Assembly: GCF_021049245.1 (NCBI RefSeq)
Contig: NZ_CP088020.1
Span: forward strand, 936,001 to 1,000,000
DNA: 64,000 bases
Reading direction: 5' to 3'
DNA from: Radiobacillus kanasensis
GTDB taxonomy: Bacteria; Bacillota; Bacilli; Bacillales; Amphibacillaceae
Of this stretch, positions 17,154 through 26,055 are shown in pieces. Numbering within the stretch: the stretch's first letter is position 1; each line of letters opens with the position of its first letter. Made by a program: the position numbers and the translations under genes. The notes under the pieces were generated by a model. The model was not told the origin of the DNA. It saw nothing but the letters and a program-made list of their open reading frames with translations, and searched no databases.

Positions 17154-18851
17154 TTGAAGAAACTTCAACAATTACTAAAGCAAATAGATGGAAAAGGGTA
17201 TAAAGGTTACAAATCTATTCAAGGAAAATACGAGTTTCATCGGTATGAGCTGATGATTGATTATGTCCAAGGAGATCCTTTTGCATCGCCTTCGAAAATA
17301 AGGATTATTATTCCGGATCAATATTACAAAATCAAATCAGAATGGAAGAAAGAAAAAAAACGAAAAATATATACAGAAGATAAGATTGCGCGAACTGTCG
17401 AAAAGGCGATCAATCAAAATCAGACTTTCATCAAGGGATCTGGAAAAAGCGGAATGATTTCTATTGATAAGCCTGGTCAAGAAATATTAGAACGCACAGC
17501 TGTTTCCATTGATGAGAGGCAAACGACAATCTGCTTAATGGTTGGGCTGCCAGCTAATGGTCGTAAAATTAATGGGAAGGAAGCGGAGAAGCTGTTTTTC
17601 ACCGTTCTTCCAACCATCTTGAAGCAGTCAGTTTTCTCTATTCAAGATGAAGAAATAGAAGAAGTCGTAAAGCTAGCAGATCAACATAAAGCCATTCGCG
17701 AAAAGATGCAAGAAAATGATTGGACCGTCTTTGTAGCAGATGGCTCCATCTTACCCAGGAAAAGCGGTGTCAGTAATCAGCCCTTACATGATGCAGTTCC
17801 TTTTGAGGTTCCTGAGGATAAACGTGTATCCATCGATATCCCTCATCGCAAAGAACCACTTTCAGGTATGGCCTTGAAAAAAGGTATTGTTTTGATTGTT
17901 GGGGGAGGCTACCATGGTAAAAGTACCCTGTTGAATGCGATTGAACGGGGAGTGTATCATCATATAAAAGGGGATGGCCGGGAATTTGTGCTAACAGATC
18001 CTCAGGCGGTCAAAGTTCGAGCAGAGGATGGAAGAGGCATTCGGCGCGTTAATATTTCTCCTTTCATCAATAATTTGCCACATGGACAATCAACCAGGGC
18101 GTTTTCAACAGAAAATGCAAGTGGCAGTACATCTCAAGCTGCCAATGTAGTAGAAGCCTTAGAGGCAGGTGCTTCAACGATACTAATGGACGAAGATACA
18201 AGTGCGACGAACTTTATGATCCGTGACCAACGTATGAAGGAATTAGTCGTGGATGATAAAGAACCGATCACACCGTTTATTGATAAAATAAAGCAGTTAA
18301 AGGTACAAAGGAACGTTTCTTCTATATTAGTGATGGGTGGTTCGGGAGATTATTTTGATGTGGCTGATGATGTGATTATGATGGAAGACTATAAGCCTCA
18401 TCTTGTAACGGATAAAGCCAAAAAAATTGCGAAGAAGTATCCAACTAAGTTCGAGAACGTTGCAGGCGAGTTTGGTGATTTAACGAAACGAACATTCTTA
18501 TCTGCCAGTTTTTCTACAGGGCGAAAAGGAAAGGTTCAGGCAAAAGGATTAAAATCGATTCTAATGGAACGTGATATGCTTGATTTGAATGGAGTGGAAC
18601 AATTAGTAGACTCCTCTCAAACTCGAACTATAGCGGAAATCTTCAAGTATCTAGACCATTCGAAAAAAAGTGAAGGTCTTTCTTTAGAACAGTTGTTAGA
18701 TGAACTCGAACAGATCATGACAGAAAAAGGTTTACAGGCCTTTACGAAATTTCCGGACCAGCATCCGGGAGACTTAGCCAGACCAAGACGGTTTGAAATC
18801 GCCGCTGCACTCAATCGATTGCGCCGCGCAAAAGTAAAAGATATGACGTAA
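17154..18851 (+). CDS. ABC-class P-loop ATPase domain protein
   Basis: 565 residues of the soluble family of predicted ABC-class ATPases, without TM segments. Walker A is GGGYHGKSTLL (~253-263), a signature-like stretch is TENASGSTSQAANVVEALE, and Walker B is STILMDEDTSATNF (~342-355). The TTG at 17154 is preferred: AGAGGTG sits 8 nt upstream, and MKKLQQLLKQIDGKGYK looks like a family N-terminus, whereas the GTG at 17118 has no ribosome site. The biochemical role is not known to me. A gap of 18 nt separates it from queG. Confidence 0.82.
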   Translation: MKKLQQLLKQIDGKGYKGYKSIQGKYEFHRYELMIDYVQGDPFASPSKIRIIIPDQYYKIKSEWKKEKKRKIYTEDKIARTVEKAINQNQTFIKGSGKSGMISIDKPGQEILERTAVSIDERQTTICLMVGLPANGRKINGKEAEKLFFTVLPTILKQSVFSIQDEEIEEVVKLADQHKAIREKMQENDWTVFVADGSILPRKSGVSNQPLHDAVPFEVPEDKRVSIDIPHRKEPLSGMALKKGIVLIVGGGYHGKSTLLNAIERGVYHHIKGDGREFVLTDPQAVKVRAEDGRGIRRVNISPFINNLPHGQSTRAFSTENASGSTSQAANVVEALEAGASTILMDEDTSATNFMIRDQRMKELVVDDKEPITPFIDKIKQLKVQRNVSSILVMGGSGDYFDVADDVIMMEDYKPHLVTDKAKKIAKKYPTKFENVAGEFGDLTKRTFLSASFSTGRKGKVQAKGLKSILMERDMLDLNGVEQLVDSSQTRTIAEIFKYLDHSKKSEGLSLEQLLDELEQIMTEKGLQAFTKFPDQHPGDLARPRRFEIAAALNRLRRAKVKDMT

Positions 18852-18869
18852 ATAGAGAGGAGGGAAGGC

Positions 18870-20006
18870 ATGTCCTATCATGATTTAAAAGAAGAAATCA
18901 TCGCTTATAGCAAATCCATCGGTATTGATAAAATAGGTTTTGCTTCCGTGGATGTGTTTACGGAGTTAAAAGAACGACTTAAGAGGCAGCAGGAACTCGG
19001 CTACCAGTCTGGTTTCGAAAAAGGAAGTAACGAAGAGCGTACGGAACCTACCCGTCTTTTGCCAGAAGCACAATCCATCATTGCAATAGCCCTTGCCTAT
19101 CCCTCCCGAATGAAAAACGCTCCGAAAAGTGTGAAGGGTGATCGACGTGGTTTGTTTTGCCGCGCATCGTGGGGCCGTGATTATCATGACGTGTTACGCG
19201 ATAAACTTTCCCAACTTGCTGCTTTTTTAGAAGAAAAAGTTCCCGGCTTCCATCATAAAATAATGGTCGATACTGGAGAGCTTTCTGATCGTGCGGTAGC
19301 AGAACGAGCAGGTATTGGATTTAGTGGGAAAAACACAATGATCATAACCCCTGAGTTTGGGTCCTACGTGTACCTTGGGGAAATGGTTACGAATATTCCA
19401 TTACCACCTGACGAACCTGTAGAGGATAGCTGTGGAACGTGTACGAAGTGTCTAGATGCTTGTCCAACAGGAGCTTTAGTGAATGGTGGGCAATTAAATG
19501 CCCAGAAATGTATTGCCTTTCTAACACAGACAAAAGACTTTTTACCGGATGAGTATCGCAGTAAAATCGGAAACCGTTTGTATGGCTGCGATACCTGTCA
19601 GCTTGTCTGTCCGAAAAATCATAAAAAGGACTTCCATCTACATGTGGAAATGGAACCGGATCCGGAAATTGTGAAGCCAAGATTGCTCCCACTTCTTAAA
19701 CTTTCTAACCGGGAGTTTAATGAAAGGTATGGCGAGATATCTGGTTCTTGGCGTGGCAAGAAACCGATACAGCGCAACGCAATTATTGCACTCGCGCACT
19801 ATAAAGAAGAAGGCGCAGTGGAAGAATTGATTCGAGTGATGAACGAAGACCCGCGTCCAGTAATTCGGGGAACTGCTGCTTGGGCGCTCGGGAAAATTGG
19901 AACGGAGCAAGCATTCCAAGCTATAGTGAAAGCTAAGGAAAAAGAAAAAGAGGAACAGGTTCTAGAAGAAATGGACAAAGGACTTCGGTTCGAGGTAGGG
20001 ACCTGA
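18870..20006 (+). CDS. queG: Epoxyqueuosine reductase
   Basis: 378 residues. It performs the last step of queuosine synthesis in tRNA, using cobalamin and two [4Fe-4S] clusters. Cluster motifs CGTCTKCLDACP (~188-199) and CDTCQLVCP (~240-248) are intact. The N-terminal domain has the usual GFASVDVFTELKERL and SWGRDYHDVL, and the C-terminus is a HEAT-like repeat (RNAIIALAHYKEEGAVEEL). It matches B. subtilis YhbA and keeps the YhbA-YhbB-TrmL order. A terminator follows. Confidence 0.95.
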   Translation: MSYHDLKEEIIAYSKSIGIDKIGFASVDVFTELKERLKRQQELGYQSGFEKGSNEERTEPTRLLPEAQSIIAIALAYPSRMKNAPKSVKGDRRGLFCRASWGRDYHDVLRDKLSQLAAFLEEKVPGFHHKIMVDTGELSDRAVAERAGIGFSGKNTMIITPEFGSYVYLGEMVTNIPLPPDEPVEDSCGTCTKCLDACPTGALVNGGQLNAQKCIAFLTQTKDFLPDEYRSKIGNRLYGCDTCQLVCPKNHKKDFHLHVEMEPDPEIVKPRLLPLLKLSNREFNERYGEISGSWRGKKPIQRNAIIALAHYKEEGAVEELIRVMNEDPRPVIRGTAAWALGKIGTEQAFQAIVKAKEKEKEEQVLEEMDKGLRFEVGT

Positions 20007-20013
20007 TAATATT

Positions 20014-20053
20014 GAAAGTACCAGTGAATCTAGCAGGTTCACTGGTACTTTTT
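20014..20053 (+). terminator. Terminator after queG
   Basis: A perfect 14-bp inverted repeat AAAGTACCAGTGAA/TTCACTGGTACTTT (20015-20028 with 20038-20051) and TTTTT, starting 9 nt after the queG stop. It lies inside the long open frame of the next gene, which argues for a later start there. Confidence 0.88.
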
Positions 20054-20107
20054 GTTCTATCTCTTATCGTTCTCACATACGTTGATAAATGGAGGAGTGA
20101 GGCGAAA

Positions 20108-20971
20108 ATGAAAAAGAGTGAACAAATAGAAAAATATTGGACGGAACAAATCAATGGTTATCGCGCGCTAGATGAGCAGAATTGGGTAACGAAAAAAATT
20201 CAGTTACATGAACAACGAGGAAATGAAGTGGCACGTGTTACGGGAAACGGGAATTTGTTTCGACTATTGGACGGGGATGGAGAGGAAACTAGCCTTCAAT
20301 ACCAGCTTCATGTTACTTTTTTGATTCGAAACGGCGATGCCTTTTACCATGAGGAACAACAAGCTACTCATCAAGCTCTTTTTTATAAAGATCAGCTTGT
20401 TGAGGACCGTGTGGTAGCAGAACCAACCGAGGAAGAAGCTCCTGCTATCGAACCGTTTGAGTCTTCAGAAATGCGGAATAACGAACGTTTCGTCTATGAT
20501 CGTAGAGCTGCGGTTCAATATGCCGAACGTTGGTGGGATGATTATAATCCCGACTACAAAAATTTTGATGTCGATTGTACGAATTATATTTCCCAGTGTT
20601 TGCATGCTGGTGGCGCCCCAATGCGTGGAATGCCGAATCGATCAGAAGGCTGGTGGTTCTCCGGAGATAACTGGAGTTTCAGCTGGGCAGTAGCCCATTC
20701 CTTTCGTTGGTACTTATCTGGTTCGAATCAAGGATTGAAGGGCAAAGAACTAGAGCGACCAGAAGATCTAATGCTAGGTGATGTGATTTGCTATGACTTT
20801 GAAGGAGATGGGCGTTGGAATCATACGACCATCGTCGTAGATAAGGATAGCAGTGGAATGCCTCTTGTCAATGCGCATACAAGCAACAGTCGCCATCGTT
20901 ATTGGTCTTATGAGGATTCATATGCATGGACAGAGGACTGTCAATATAAGTTTTTTCGAATCGGAGAATGA
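20108..20971 (+). CDS. yhbB: YhbB-like amidase-domain protein
   Basis: 287 residues with an amidase_6 domain in the C-terminal half: YDRRAAVQYAERWWDDYN, the catalytic Cys in DCTNYISQ and the His in WNHTTIVVDK. Such enzymes resemble NlpC/P60-type peptidoglycan amidases. The frame is open from a TTG at 20012 with a hydrophobic stretch, but that stretch is the translated queG terminator. The ATG at 20108 has GGAGGAG 10 nt upstream and no signal peptide. If the upstream start were used, the protein would be membrane-anchored. Confidence 0.78.
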   Translation: MKKSEQIEKYWTEQINGYRALDEQNWVTKKIQLHEQRGNEVARVTGNGNLFRLLDGDGEETSLQYQLHVTFLIRNGDAFYHEEQQATHQALFYKDQLVEDRVVAEPTEEEAPAIEPFESSEMRNNERFVYDRRAAVQYAERWWDDYNPDYKNFDVDCTNYISQCLHAGGAPMRGMPNRSEGWWFSGDNWSFSWAVAHSFRWYLSGSNQGLKGKELERPEDLMLGDVICYDFEGDGRWNHTTIVVDKDSSGMPLVNAHTSNSRHRYWSYEDSYAWTEDCQYKFFRIGE

Positions 20972-20979
20972 AGTTGATC

Positions 20980-21172
20980 GCCGGTATTTAACCCGCGACT
21001 GCCGAAAAAAGCAAACAAACGCCGAAAAACCAGGTCAGGTCAAAGCGCCAAAATGCGAAGATAACCGCCGGAATCCGGCATGTGAGCGCCGAAAAAAACC
21101 TGAACGCCGAAAAAAGTAAACGAACGCCGGAAAATCAGGTCAAAGCGCCGAAATCCTGGCTGCAAACGCCGG
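20980..21172. repeat. Phased GCCG(A/G)AAA array, ~20-21 bp period
   Basis: Ten copies of a short core, mostly (A/G)CGCCG(A/G)AAA, begin (at GCC) at 20980, 21001, 21021, 21047, 21067, 21088, 21106, 21126, 21147 and 21168. Steps are 21, 20, 26, 20, 21, 18, 20, 21 and 21 bp, close to two helical turns. The region has no ribosome site or convincing gene and fills the yhbB-trmL gap. Confidence 0.75.
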
Positions 21173-21275
21173 AAAAACTGTACACCAAAGCCTGACCAAC
21201 CAAAGCCCAGAATACTTCTTCTACCAAAAGATATGCTATACTTATCAAGTTATTAATTGGCTAGAGGTGAAACAA

Positions 21276-21749
21276 GTGGCAAATCATATTGTATTATTTC
21301 AACCAGAAATTCCTGCAAATACAGGTAATATAGCAAGAACGTGCCTAGCAACCGACACATCGCTACATCTCATTCGACCACTCGGTTTTTCTACCGAGGA
21401 CAAGATGCTGCGAAGAGCAGGGCTGGACTATTGGAAGGATGTTACGATTCATTACTATGATTCTTTAGATGAATTGTATGACACATATCCGGGCGGGGAT
21501 TTTTATTATATAGAAAACTTCGGTACGAAAGCTTATACGGACTTTGATTTTAGTCCTATCGATAAAGACATGTTCTTCGTTTTTGGGAGAGAAACGAATG
21601 GCATCCCACATGCTTTGTTGGAAGGGAAAGAAGATCGCTGTTTACGGATTCATATGAATGATAAGGTACGGTCGTTAAATCTTTCGAACACAGCAGCAAT
21701 CTTAATATATGAGGTCTTAAGACAACAAGGTTTTCCTGGCTTAAAATAA
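21276..21749 (+). CDS. trmL: tRNA (cytidine/uridine-34-2'-O)-methyltransferase TrmL (CspR)
   Basis: 157 residues of the SPOUT class. It methylates the wobble 2'-OH of tRNA-Leu. N-terminal HIVLFQPEIPANTGNIARTC and the trefoil-knot SAM site (FVFGRETNGIP, SLNLSNTAAILIYEVLRQ) are typical. The GTG at 21276 is 6 nt after AGAGGTG; the GTG at 21267 overlaps that site and is rejected. It is the neighbour of yhbB as in B. subtilis. Confidence 0.93.
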   Translation: MANHIVLFQPEIPANTGNIARTCLATDTSLHLIRPLGFSTEDKMLRRAGLDYWKDVTIHYYDSLDELYDTYPGGDFYYIENFGTKAYTDFDFSPIDKDMFFVFGRETNGIPHALLEGKEDRCLRIHMNDKVRSLNLSNTAAILIYEVLRQQGFPGLK

Positions 21750-21782
21750 AAACGTCAGCAAAAAATAAGCTGACGTTTTTTC
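21748..21782 (+). terminator. Terminator after trmL
   Basis: Stem AAAACGTCAGC/GCTGACGTTTT with an A-rich loop and a T run, overlapping the stop. The A-rich left side may also serve the convergent small gene. Confidence 0.87.
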
Positions 21783-21787
21783 ATGTA

Positions 21788-21886
21788 TTATTTTTTCGAA
21801 ATATCCTTTGTATCGTAACCAGCTGCGAAAATGGCGATTAAAAATACAGCACTAACACCTAGTAATAATGCAATTCCCATTGTCAT
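21788..21886 (-). CDS. 32-residue single-pass membrane peptide
   Basis: The minus strand has AGGAGG 8 nt before an ATG that opens MTMGIALLLGVSAVFLIAIF followed by AAGYDTKDISKK and a stop: one hydrophobic helix and a charged tail. The ribosome site is among the strongest in the host part. Too short for routine gene calling. Function unknown. The 228 bp from here to prkA is AT-rich with no clear gene. Confidence 0.72.
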   Translation of the reverse strand: MTMGIALLLGVSAVFLIAIFAAGYDTKDISKK

Positions 21887-22114
21887 TGGTGTATCCTCCT
21901 TTATCTTCGTCCCTACATATTTCTAGTATGTAATAATGTCTATGCTCATTATACCGAATCTGCCCATTTTTGTGAACTCATTCCGTCTGTTTATTCATCA
22001 TTCCCCCGTTTTTTACATAGATTATACTACTTATCTTTTTACTTTACAGGACTGCATGGATAAACAGCAAAGCATTCCTAGAGCTTGGAAGACATTTTAT
22101 AGGAGGTATCCCTA

Positions 22115-24010
22115 TTGGATATTCTAAGGAAAGTACAGGGTGTTCGTGAGGAACAGGAAAAACTTCAGTGGGAAGGAACGTTGGTGGACTACCTCGAGCT
22201 ATTGAAGGAGAAGCCATACTTGGCTCAGACTGCTCATTCGCGTGTGTATAATATGATCAAGCAAAAAGGAATCGAAGAAGTAGATGGTAAGAAAACATAT
22301 AAATTTTTCGGCGATGAGCTGTTTGGTCTAGAGGATGCTTTAGAAAAATTGGTGGAAGAATATTTTCACCCAGCAGCTAGAAGGTTAGATGTACGTAAAC
22401 GAATTTTATTGTTAATGGGACCTGTTAGTGGAGGGAAGTCCACGCTCGTATCGCTGTTAAAACGAGGTCTAGAAGAATTCACATATACCGATGAAGGCGC
22501 GGTGTACGCGATCAAAGGATGCCCAATGGCGGAGGATCCCCTACACTTAATTCCACAGCACCTACGTAAGGATTTTGAAGAAGAGTTCGGTATTCGGATT
22601 GAAGGGAACCTATCCCCACTTAACAGAATGCGCTTGGAAGAGGAGTATGAAGGGAAAATTGAAGATGTTCGTGTTGAGCGTATCTTTTTCTCGGAGGATA
22701 AACGGACGGGAATTGGCACATTTAGTCCATCTGACCCGAAGTCACAAGATATTGCGGATCTTACTGGTTCCATTGATTTCTCTACGATTGCCGAATATGG
22801 ATCAGAATCAGATCCCAGAGCTTATCGATTTGATGGAGAGTTGAACAAAGCGAATCGGGGTCTCATGGAGTTTCAAGAAATGCTTAAATGTGATGAAAAA
22901 TTCCTCTGGCATTTGCTGTCTTTGACCCAGGAAGGGAACTTTAAAGCAGGGAGATTTGCCTTGATATCTGCGGATGAATTAGTTGTAGCCCATACCAATG
23001 AAACGGAATATCGTTCTTTCATTTCCAACAAGAAAAACGAAGCCCTCCACTCCCGGATGATTGTCATGCCGGTACCTTACAATTTGAAAATCAGCCAAGA
23101 AGAGAAAATTTATGAAAAGATGATAAATGAAAGTGACATCGGTCATGTGCATATTGCTCCACATACTCTTCGTGTGGCAGCTATGTTTACTATTTTAACA
23201 AGGTTGAAGGAATCAGATAAAGCGAACATCAGTCTTTTAAAGAAAATGTATTTGTATGATGGGCAAAATGTCGAAGGCTTTAGCGATGCCGATTTACAGG
23301 AAATGAAAAAGGAGTTTTCAGATGAAGGGATGTCCGGTATTGACCCTAGATATGTCATTAACCGAATTTCATCTACTATCATTAAACGGGAAATGACTTC
23401 CATCAATGCACTGGATGTCCTTCGGTCTTTAAAAGACGGATTGGACAGTCACGCTTCTATTTCTAAGGAAGAAAAAGAGAAATATTTGGACTTCATCTCC
23501 ATTGCCCGAAAAGAATACGATGAGATGGCGAAAAAAGAAGTCCAAAAAGCATTCGTTTATTCCTATGAAGAATCTGCAAAAACATTGATGGATAATTACT
23601 TGGATAATGTCGAGGCATTCTGCAATAAATCAAAACTTACGGATCCATTGACGGGAGAAGAAATGCACCCCGATGAAAAGCTAATGCGTTCCATTGAAGA
23701 ACAAATTGGAATTTCGGAAAACGCGAAGAAAGCATTCCGAGAAGAAATTCTGATTCGAATTTCAGCTTACGCACGGAAAGGAAAAAAGTTCGACTATCAA
23801 TCCCACGAACGGCTCCGCGAAGCGATTCAAAAGAAATTGTTTGCGGATCTCAAAGATGTGGTTAAGATCACAACGTCTACGAAAACCCCAGATGAGCAGC
23901 AACTGAAGAAGATGAATGAAGTGGTAGCGACGTTAGTAGATGAGTATGGATATAATTCTACCTCAGCCAATGAGTTACTTCGATATGTTGGTAGCTTGTT
24001 AAATCGCTAA
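22115..24010 (+). CDS. prkA: Serine protein kinase PrkA
   Basis: 631 residues, the same length as B. subtilis PrkA, a mother-cell (sigma-E) protein needed for full sporulation. An N-terminal AAA+ domain carries Walker A GPVSGGKST (~103-111), and the C-terminal part is the PrkA kinase-like domain. It starts with TTG at 22115, 7 nt behind AGGAGGT. In B. subtilis prkA is next to yhbH; here yhbH lies 12.7 kb downstream. Confidence 0.95.
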   Translation: MDILRKVQGVREEQEKLQWEGTLVDYLELLKEKPYLAQTAHSRVYNMIKQKGIEEVDGKKTYKFFGDELFGLEDALEKLVEEYFHPAARRLDVRKRILLLMGPVSGGKSTLVSLLKRGLEEFTYTDEGAVYAIKGCPMAEDPLHLIPQHLRKDFEEEFGIRIEGNLSPLNRMRLEEEYEGKIEDVRVERIFFSEDKRTGIGTFSPSDPKSQDIADLTGSIDFSTIAEYGSESDPRAYRFDGELNKANRGLMEFQEMLKCDEKFLWHLLSLTQEGNFKAGRFALISADELVVAHTNETEYRSFISNKKNEALHSRMIVMPVPYNLKISQEEKIYEKMINESDIGHVHIAPHTLRVAAMFTILTRLKESDKANISLLKKMYLYDGQNVEGFSDADLQEMKKEFSDEGMSGIDPRYVINRISSTIIKREMTSINALDVLRSLKDGLDSHASISKEEKEKYLDFISIARKEYDEMAKKEVQKAFVYSYEESAKTLMDNYLDNVEAFCNKSKLTDPLTGEEMHPDEKLMRSIEEQIGISENAKKAFREEILIRISAYARKGKKFDYQSHERLREAIQKKLFADLKDVVKITTSTKTPDEQQLKKMNEVVATLVDEYGYNSTSANELLRYVGSLLNR

Positions 24011-24017
24011 ATAGCCC

Positions 24018-24052
24018 GGGCCTCCTGATTCAGTTCAGGAGGCTCTTTTATT
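24018..24052 (+). terminator. Terminator after prkA
   Basis: Stem GCCTCCTGA/TCAGGAGGC (from 24020) with a short loop, then CTCTTTTATT. Confidence 0.83.
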
Positions 24053-24143
24053 GCTTTATGTTCACAAACTGTACATTGTATTCTCAAAAGATAGAACCTA
24101 TAATGATTGGTAGTTTGTTAGAGATTATGAGGAGTGATTATAG

Positions 24144-24731
24144 ATGAAAAAAGTCGTCACAGCGCTTGTCCTTTTCTTTTTACTAGTTCCAACAGTACAA
24201 GCTCATTCTGTATTAGTAGAGTCCAACCCTGCGGAAGGGGCAACTATTCAAGAGGAGTTAACGGAAGTTGCGCTTACGTTTAACACGAAAGTGGAAGAAG
24301 GAAGTACGTTTACGTTAGTAAGCACAGATGGTCAGGAACAAGTTCCAACTGAAATAGTAGTTAGTGATAGCACATTAACTGGTACATATGATACGCCAAT
24401 TCCAAACGGAGAATATACCGTGCAATATAATGTGATCGGAGCTGATGGTCATCCTATTGAAGGGTCGTATTCCTTCTCGGTCGCTGTAGAAGCAAGCGAG
24501 CCTGAAGCAGAGGAGCCAACAGAATCGCCTGAAGAAGAAACGACAGAGGAAGAATCTGTACAAGATGAACCTAAGGAAAAAACAGCCGATGTAGAAGAAC
24601 AAACAGCTTCTGATTCAGAAGAGTCTACAGAGGAATCCACTAATTGGCTTCCAATCGTGGCAATTGCTATCGTTATAGTCGCGTTATTCGTTATACTATG
24701 GACTAGCAGAAGAAAATCGAAGGGAAGATAA
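24144..24731 (+). CDS. copC: CopC-domain copper-binding membrane-anchored protein
   Basis: 195 residues. The signal peptide ends in VQA, leaving His21 as the mature N-terminus; an N-terminal His is the CopC Cu(II) ligand. The CopC beta-barrel (21-118) keeps the second His in GADGHPIEGSYSF. A Glu/Ser/Thr-rich acidic linker (120-165) and one C-terminal TM helix with RRKSK anchor it outside the membrane. It is 2 nt from the CopD gene. Confidence 0.88.
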   Translation: MKKVVTALVLFFLLVPTVQAHSVLVESNPAEGATIQEELTEVALTFNTKVEEGSTFTLVSTDGQEQVPTEIVVSDSTLTGTYDTPIPNGEYTVQYNVIGADGHPIEGSYSFSVAVEASEPEAEEPTESPEEETTEEESVQDEPKEKTADVEEQTASDSEESTEESTNWLPIVAIAIVIVALFVILWTSRRKSKGR

Positions 24732-24733
24732 TC

Positions 24734-25876
24734 GTGGAGTCGTTTACGAATAGTATGGTCATTTTGACGGAAGTTCTCTTGTATGTGAGTTTTGCCATTC
24801 TAATGGGGAGCCTTATATTGATGTTACTACCTGCCACTAGTAAGCCTCCAGTGTGGACATCTAAAGGGATTTTAATGGGTAGTACCTTGCTTATACCGAT
24901 TTTATCTTTATTTCCTATTTTAGAATTAACGTCTATCTTAGGAGAAGGAATTGGATTTATGCCGGTTTTCACTAACATCTTAAGCTCCTTTGAAGTCGGG
25001 AAAGCCTGGACCTATACACTTATTCTGTCGGTTGTGCTTTTGGTTTTATTTGTCACAGTTGATGTGAAAAAGAATAAAACTGGGAATATTTTAGCAATAG
25101 GATTTACTGTTTTGCTCGTATTAGCGACTGGTTATGCCGGACATGCTTCTTCGATTACAGACTGGAGTGGGTTTTTCGCACATTCCTTTCACTTTTTAGC
25201 TGTAGTTGTTTGGAGCGGTGTCGTTTTAGTCGCATCCTGGTTTTCTCGTCAGTCAGAAGGGGAGCAATGGAAGAAGTTTGTAAGTTGGTTTACCCCATTA
25301 GCTATTGTGTGTTTAGTCGTTCTTATCATTGCTGGATTTTTTACAATGAAGATTGATATTAATTCTTATGATGATGTGACAGCGCCTTGGTACCAAGAAT
25401 ATCGGGATAGCTTACTTGTAAATTATGGACAGTCCTTATTGATTAAGCATTTATTGTTCGTACCGCTGTTGGTGTTTGCTTTTATCAACGCTTTTATCAT
25501 TAAACGCCGAGTGTCGGACTCGGGCTATAATCCGATAAAGTGGCTAAGAGCAGAGAGTGTGTTTATTTTATTCGTTTTAATTGCCACTGCCTTTATGGGA
25601 AACGACTATCCGCCTCATCAAATTAATACTTTGATCCAAACATCTGGAGCATCTCCGTTGTTTAATCTGTTCCATACTCAAACGGTGCAAGCGCCTGTTC
25701 AAGTTGGCTTGCAATTCGAGCTTGTTCAGTATGTTTTGTTTGGACTAGCAGCTGTTTCTGCAATCATGATGATTCGGTTAGCTAGAAAAGAAACGAAGCC
25801 TACCTTATCGTTTGTTCTAGGAATCTTGTTTGTGATTTCCACCTATATTGCAGTGATCACAGGACTATCCGCATAA
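24734..25876 (+). CDS. copD: CopD-family copper transport membrane protein
   Basis: 380 residues with eight or more TM helices. His residues in the CopD domain (GYAGHASS, FFAHSFHFLAVVVWSG) fit copper passage across the membrane. GTG start 2 nt after the copC stop with AGGGAAG inside the end of copC, so the pair is one operon that likely imports copper delivered by CopC. Confidence 0.88.
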   Translation: MESFTNSMVILTEVLLYVSFAILMGSLILMLLPATSKPPVWTSKGILMGSTLLIPILSLFPILELTSILGEGIGFMPVFTNILSSFEVGKAWTYTLILSVVLLVLFVTVDVKKNKTGNILAIGFTVLLVLATGYAGHASSITDWSGFFAHSFHFLAVVVWSGVVLVASWFSRQSEGEQWKKFVSWFTPLAIVCLVVLIIAGFFTMKIDINSYDDVTAPWYQEYRDSLLVNYGQSLLIKHLLFVPLLVFAFINAFIIKRRVSDSGYNPIKWLRAESVFILFVLIATAFMGNDYPPHQINTLIQTSGASPLFNLFHTQTVQAPVQVGLQFELVQYVLFGLAAVSAIMMIRLARKETKPTLSFVLGILFVISTYIAVITGLSA

Positions 25877-25890
25877 TGAAACAACCTTCT

Positions 25891-25951
25891 AAGCAGTTCA
25901 GTTTGGGGAGTACAAAAGACAACTTGTACTTCTTAATTGAACTGCTTTTTA
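25891..25951 (+). terminator. Terminator after copCD
   Basis: Outer stem AAGCAGTTCA/TGAACTGCTT, an inner stem AGTACAA/TTGTACT, then TTTTT. Confidence 0.82.
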
Positions 25952-26055
25952 TATGAGGATTATGCAAGTTGAACAAAACGGTATAATGAAGTATCTTGAT
26001 AGTAGATAATAGCACCAGATATAATTTTAAACAATGATCACCTTAGGAGGTTAAC

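Noticed and set aside
20972..21180. CRISPR-like array
   Set aside because: The repeated core is ~8-10 bp with a ~20-21-bp period; CRISPR needs longer near-identical repeats with spacers of ~30 bp, and no cas gene is near.
22000..22070. Sigma-E promoter for prkA
   Set aside because: CATAGATT near 22015 loosely resembles a -10 box, but no fitting -35 box was found.
21936..22127. 63-codon frame before prkA
   Set aside because: No ribosome site, and it contains the prkA ribosome site and start. Treated as noncoding upstream region.
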